Positions 62,905 through 64,000 of a stretch of DNA of 64,000 bases are shown piece after piece. A program made the position numbers and the translations under genes. The notes beneath the pieces are model-generated. The model made no database searches and was not told the origin of the DNA. It was given only the letters and a program-made list of their open reading frames with translations. Location of the stretch: the NCBI GenBank assembly GCA_913775095.1, contig CAJYIW010000004.1:124001-188000 (forward strand), written 5' to 3'. The DNA comes from an uncultured Siphonobacter sp. GTDB lineage: Bacteria; Bacteroidota; Bacteroidia; Cytophagales; Spirosomataceae. Numbering within the stretch: position 1 is the stretch's first letter; every line of letters starts with the position of its first letter.

Positions 62905-64000
62905 TTAGCCGTTACTCAAAAGAACCCGGCCATCGGGTTTTAAAATCCAGCCCGTGATGGGGTTAAAGTGATAGCCTCCTTTACTGCCCCGGGCGGTTAC
63001 TAATTCCTGGTAGGTGGGTTGGAGATACCCCGTTTCGTCGGTTACCCGGCTCTGGAGTTCCGTTTCCCGACCGTCCCACTGCCATACGTACCGAAAGCCC
63101 GTATGTGCTTTATCCAGAATCGGGCCGTTCAGGGAAGCCGGATGCCAGCTTTTTCCGGCATCAGTACTGATTTCTACCCCTTGCACTTTTCCCCGCCCGC
63201 TCCAGGCAATGCCCCGGATTTCGATCCAGCCCTTTTGCACCTGAGCCGGATAGGCCGGAAAAGTAATGATGGATCGGGCGTCAATGTCAAAACTAAAGTA
63301 ACGGATTTTTCCGTCTTTCAGGGGTTCGGTGTACTTGGAGGTTTCCTCCCGCGTCAGGTACGGAGCATCGGAAAGTTCGATCCTTCGTAACCATTTGATA
63401 CTCATGTTGCCTTCGTACCCCGGCAAAAACAGCCGAAACGGATAGCCCTGTTCGGGGCGAATGGCTTCGCCATTCTGAGCATAGACAATCATGGCATCGT
63501 CCCAGCCTTTCCGTACGGGAATGCTCCGGGTCATCACCGCCGCATCCGAGCCTTCGGCCAGAAACCACGTCGCCTTTGGGTCTACTCCTACCTGCCGGAA
63601 AATCGTGGAGAGCATCACGCCCGTCCATTCGCTCTGGCTGGTGAGGCCGCAAATGTCCTGCGGACTCAGTTTTTCACTGCCCGAACGAAAGTTACCCGAG
63701 CATTCCAGAAAACAGATGCGGGTGACGGACGGAAATCGTTTCAAATCTGCCAGAGTCAGCACAATGGGTTTTTCGACCATTCCGTGAATCACCAGTTCAT
63801 GTTTCGCCGGATCAATGGCGGGAACGCCGTTATGATTGCGTTCAAAATGTAAATCGGAAGGAGTGATCGTACCGAATAAATCCTGTAAGGGCGTTCTCGA
63901 TGATATGTTCGATGGTTTTTTGACGGGTTTTTCAAAGGTCGAACGAGTACCGACCTGCCCCGGGGGAACGCCCGGAATTTTGGTGGGATCGGTGAGTTCT
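62905..64000 (-). CDS. soxC: SoxC-like molybdopterin sulfite dehydrogenase, N-terminus outside the window
   Basis: About 365 codons are visible; the frame stays open to the right edge, so the start lies beyond it. SSRTPLQDLFGTITPSDLHF and HNGVPAIDPAKHELVIHG are very typical of SoxC, and the molybdenum ligand Cys is in CFLECSGN. The C-terminal part matches the dimerisation domain of sulfite oxidases (WIEIRGIAWSGRGKVQGVEI, GKSWHPASL). An internal GTG at 63790-63792 is not the true start. It would oxidise sulfite to sulfate, or act in the Sox pathway, outside the cytoplasm. A cytochrome partner is not seen in the window. Confidence 0.9.
   Translation of the reverse strand, partial: ELTDPTKIPGVPPGQVGTRSTFEKPVKKPSNISSRTPLQDLFGTITPSDLHFERNHNGVPAIDPAKHELVIHGMVEKPIVLTLADLKRFPSVTRICFLECSGNFRSGSEKLSPQDICGLTSQSEWTGVMLSTIFRQVGVDPKATWFLAEGSDAAVMTRSIPVRKGWDDAMIVYAQNGEAIRPEQGYPFRLFLPGYEGNMSIKWLRRIELSDAPYLTREETSKYTEPLKDGKIRYFSFDIDARSIITFPAYPAQVQKGWIEIRGIAWSGRGKVQGVEISTDAGKSWHPASLNGPILDKAHTGFRYVWQWDGRETELQSRVTDETGYLQPTYQELVTARGSKGGYHFNPITGWILKPDGRVLLSNG

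Noticed and set aside
63790-63792. GTG as the start of the sulfite dehydrogenase
   Set aside because: The frame continues upstream with strong SoxC similarity to the window edge.
1-64000. tRNA, rRNA, CRISPR array, phage and intact transposase genes
   Set aside because: Read for on both strands; no candidate had the needed structure.

Overview
The window looks like chromosome from an aerobic Bacteroidota species, most likely Cytophagales. The evidence is SusC/SusD and other TonB-dependent receptors with carboxypeptidase-like N-terminal domains, a giant hybrid two-component regulator, many small lipoproteins with a Cys lipobox, TAnnTTTG-type promoters, weak ribosome binding sites and roughly 50% GC. 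No tRNA, rRNA, intact insertion sequence, prophage or CRISPR array was seen. Names are based on motifs and family recognition by reading; no searches were run.

Layout. (1) 1-9125: a six-gene minus-strand operon for 4-hydroxyproline use (DapA-type deaminase, epimerase, FAD dehydrogenase, two exported peptidases, and a semialdehyde dehydrogenase cut by the left edge) with a divergent AraC-type regulator. (2) 9436-13450: beta-carbonic anhydrase, an unknown secreted protein, a DUF4136 lipoprotein, a second lipoprotein and a YceI protein. (3) 14069-16726: a type I sulfatase and a formylglycine-generating enzyme that carries a lipoprotein signal. (4) 16837-22789: a late cobalamin operon (methyltransferase, ChlI/ChlD-like chelatase subunit, CobQ, CobD, CbiB), facing a TonB-type outer-membrane barrel gene. 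(5) 25480-28491: AT-rich stretch with a degenerate BLUF protein and small orphan proteins. (6) 28652-42056: a carbohydrate locus with AraC regulator, DUF1080 protein, Tat-exported Dabb protein, GH30 hydrolase, SusD, SusC and hybrid two-component regulator. (7) 42617-48883: a small exported protein followed by a tripartite RND efflux operon. (8) 49019-56638: lipoprotein, zinc alcohol dehydrogenase, a receiver/PAS-kinase pair, Dps and a TPR histidine kinase. (9) 56671-61406: an Oar-like TonB receptor, then a decayed region with RHS-gene debris, two related long palindromes and a Cys-rich lipoprotein. (10) 61441-64000: a phytoene-desaturase-like oxidoreductase and a SoxC-like molybdopterin sulfite dehydrogenase that runs off the right edge.

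How the parts fit. Region 1 would take Pro/Hyp-rich peptides to 2-oxoglutarate. Region 3 pairs a sulfatase with its probable activator. Region 4 supplies late steps of B12 synthesis but lacks CobN here. Region 6 is a polysaccharide utilization locus. The least expected observations are the exported maturase, the BLUF protein without its photochemical residues, and palindromes that sit exactly where reading frames break off.
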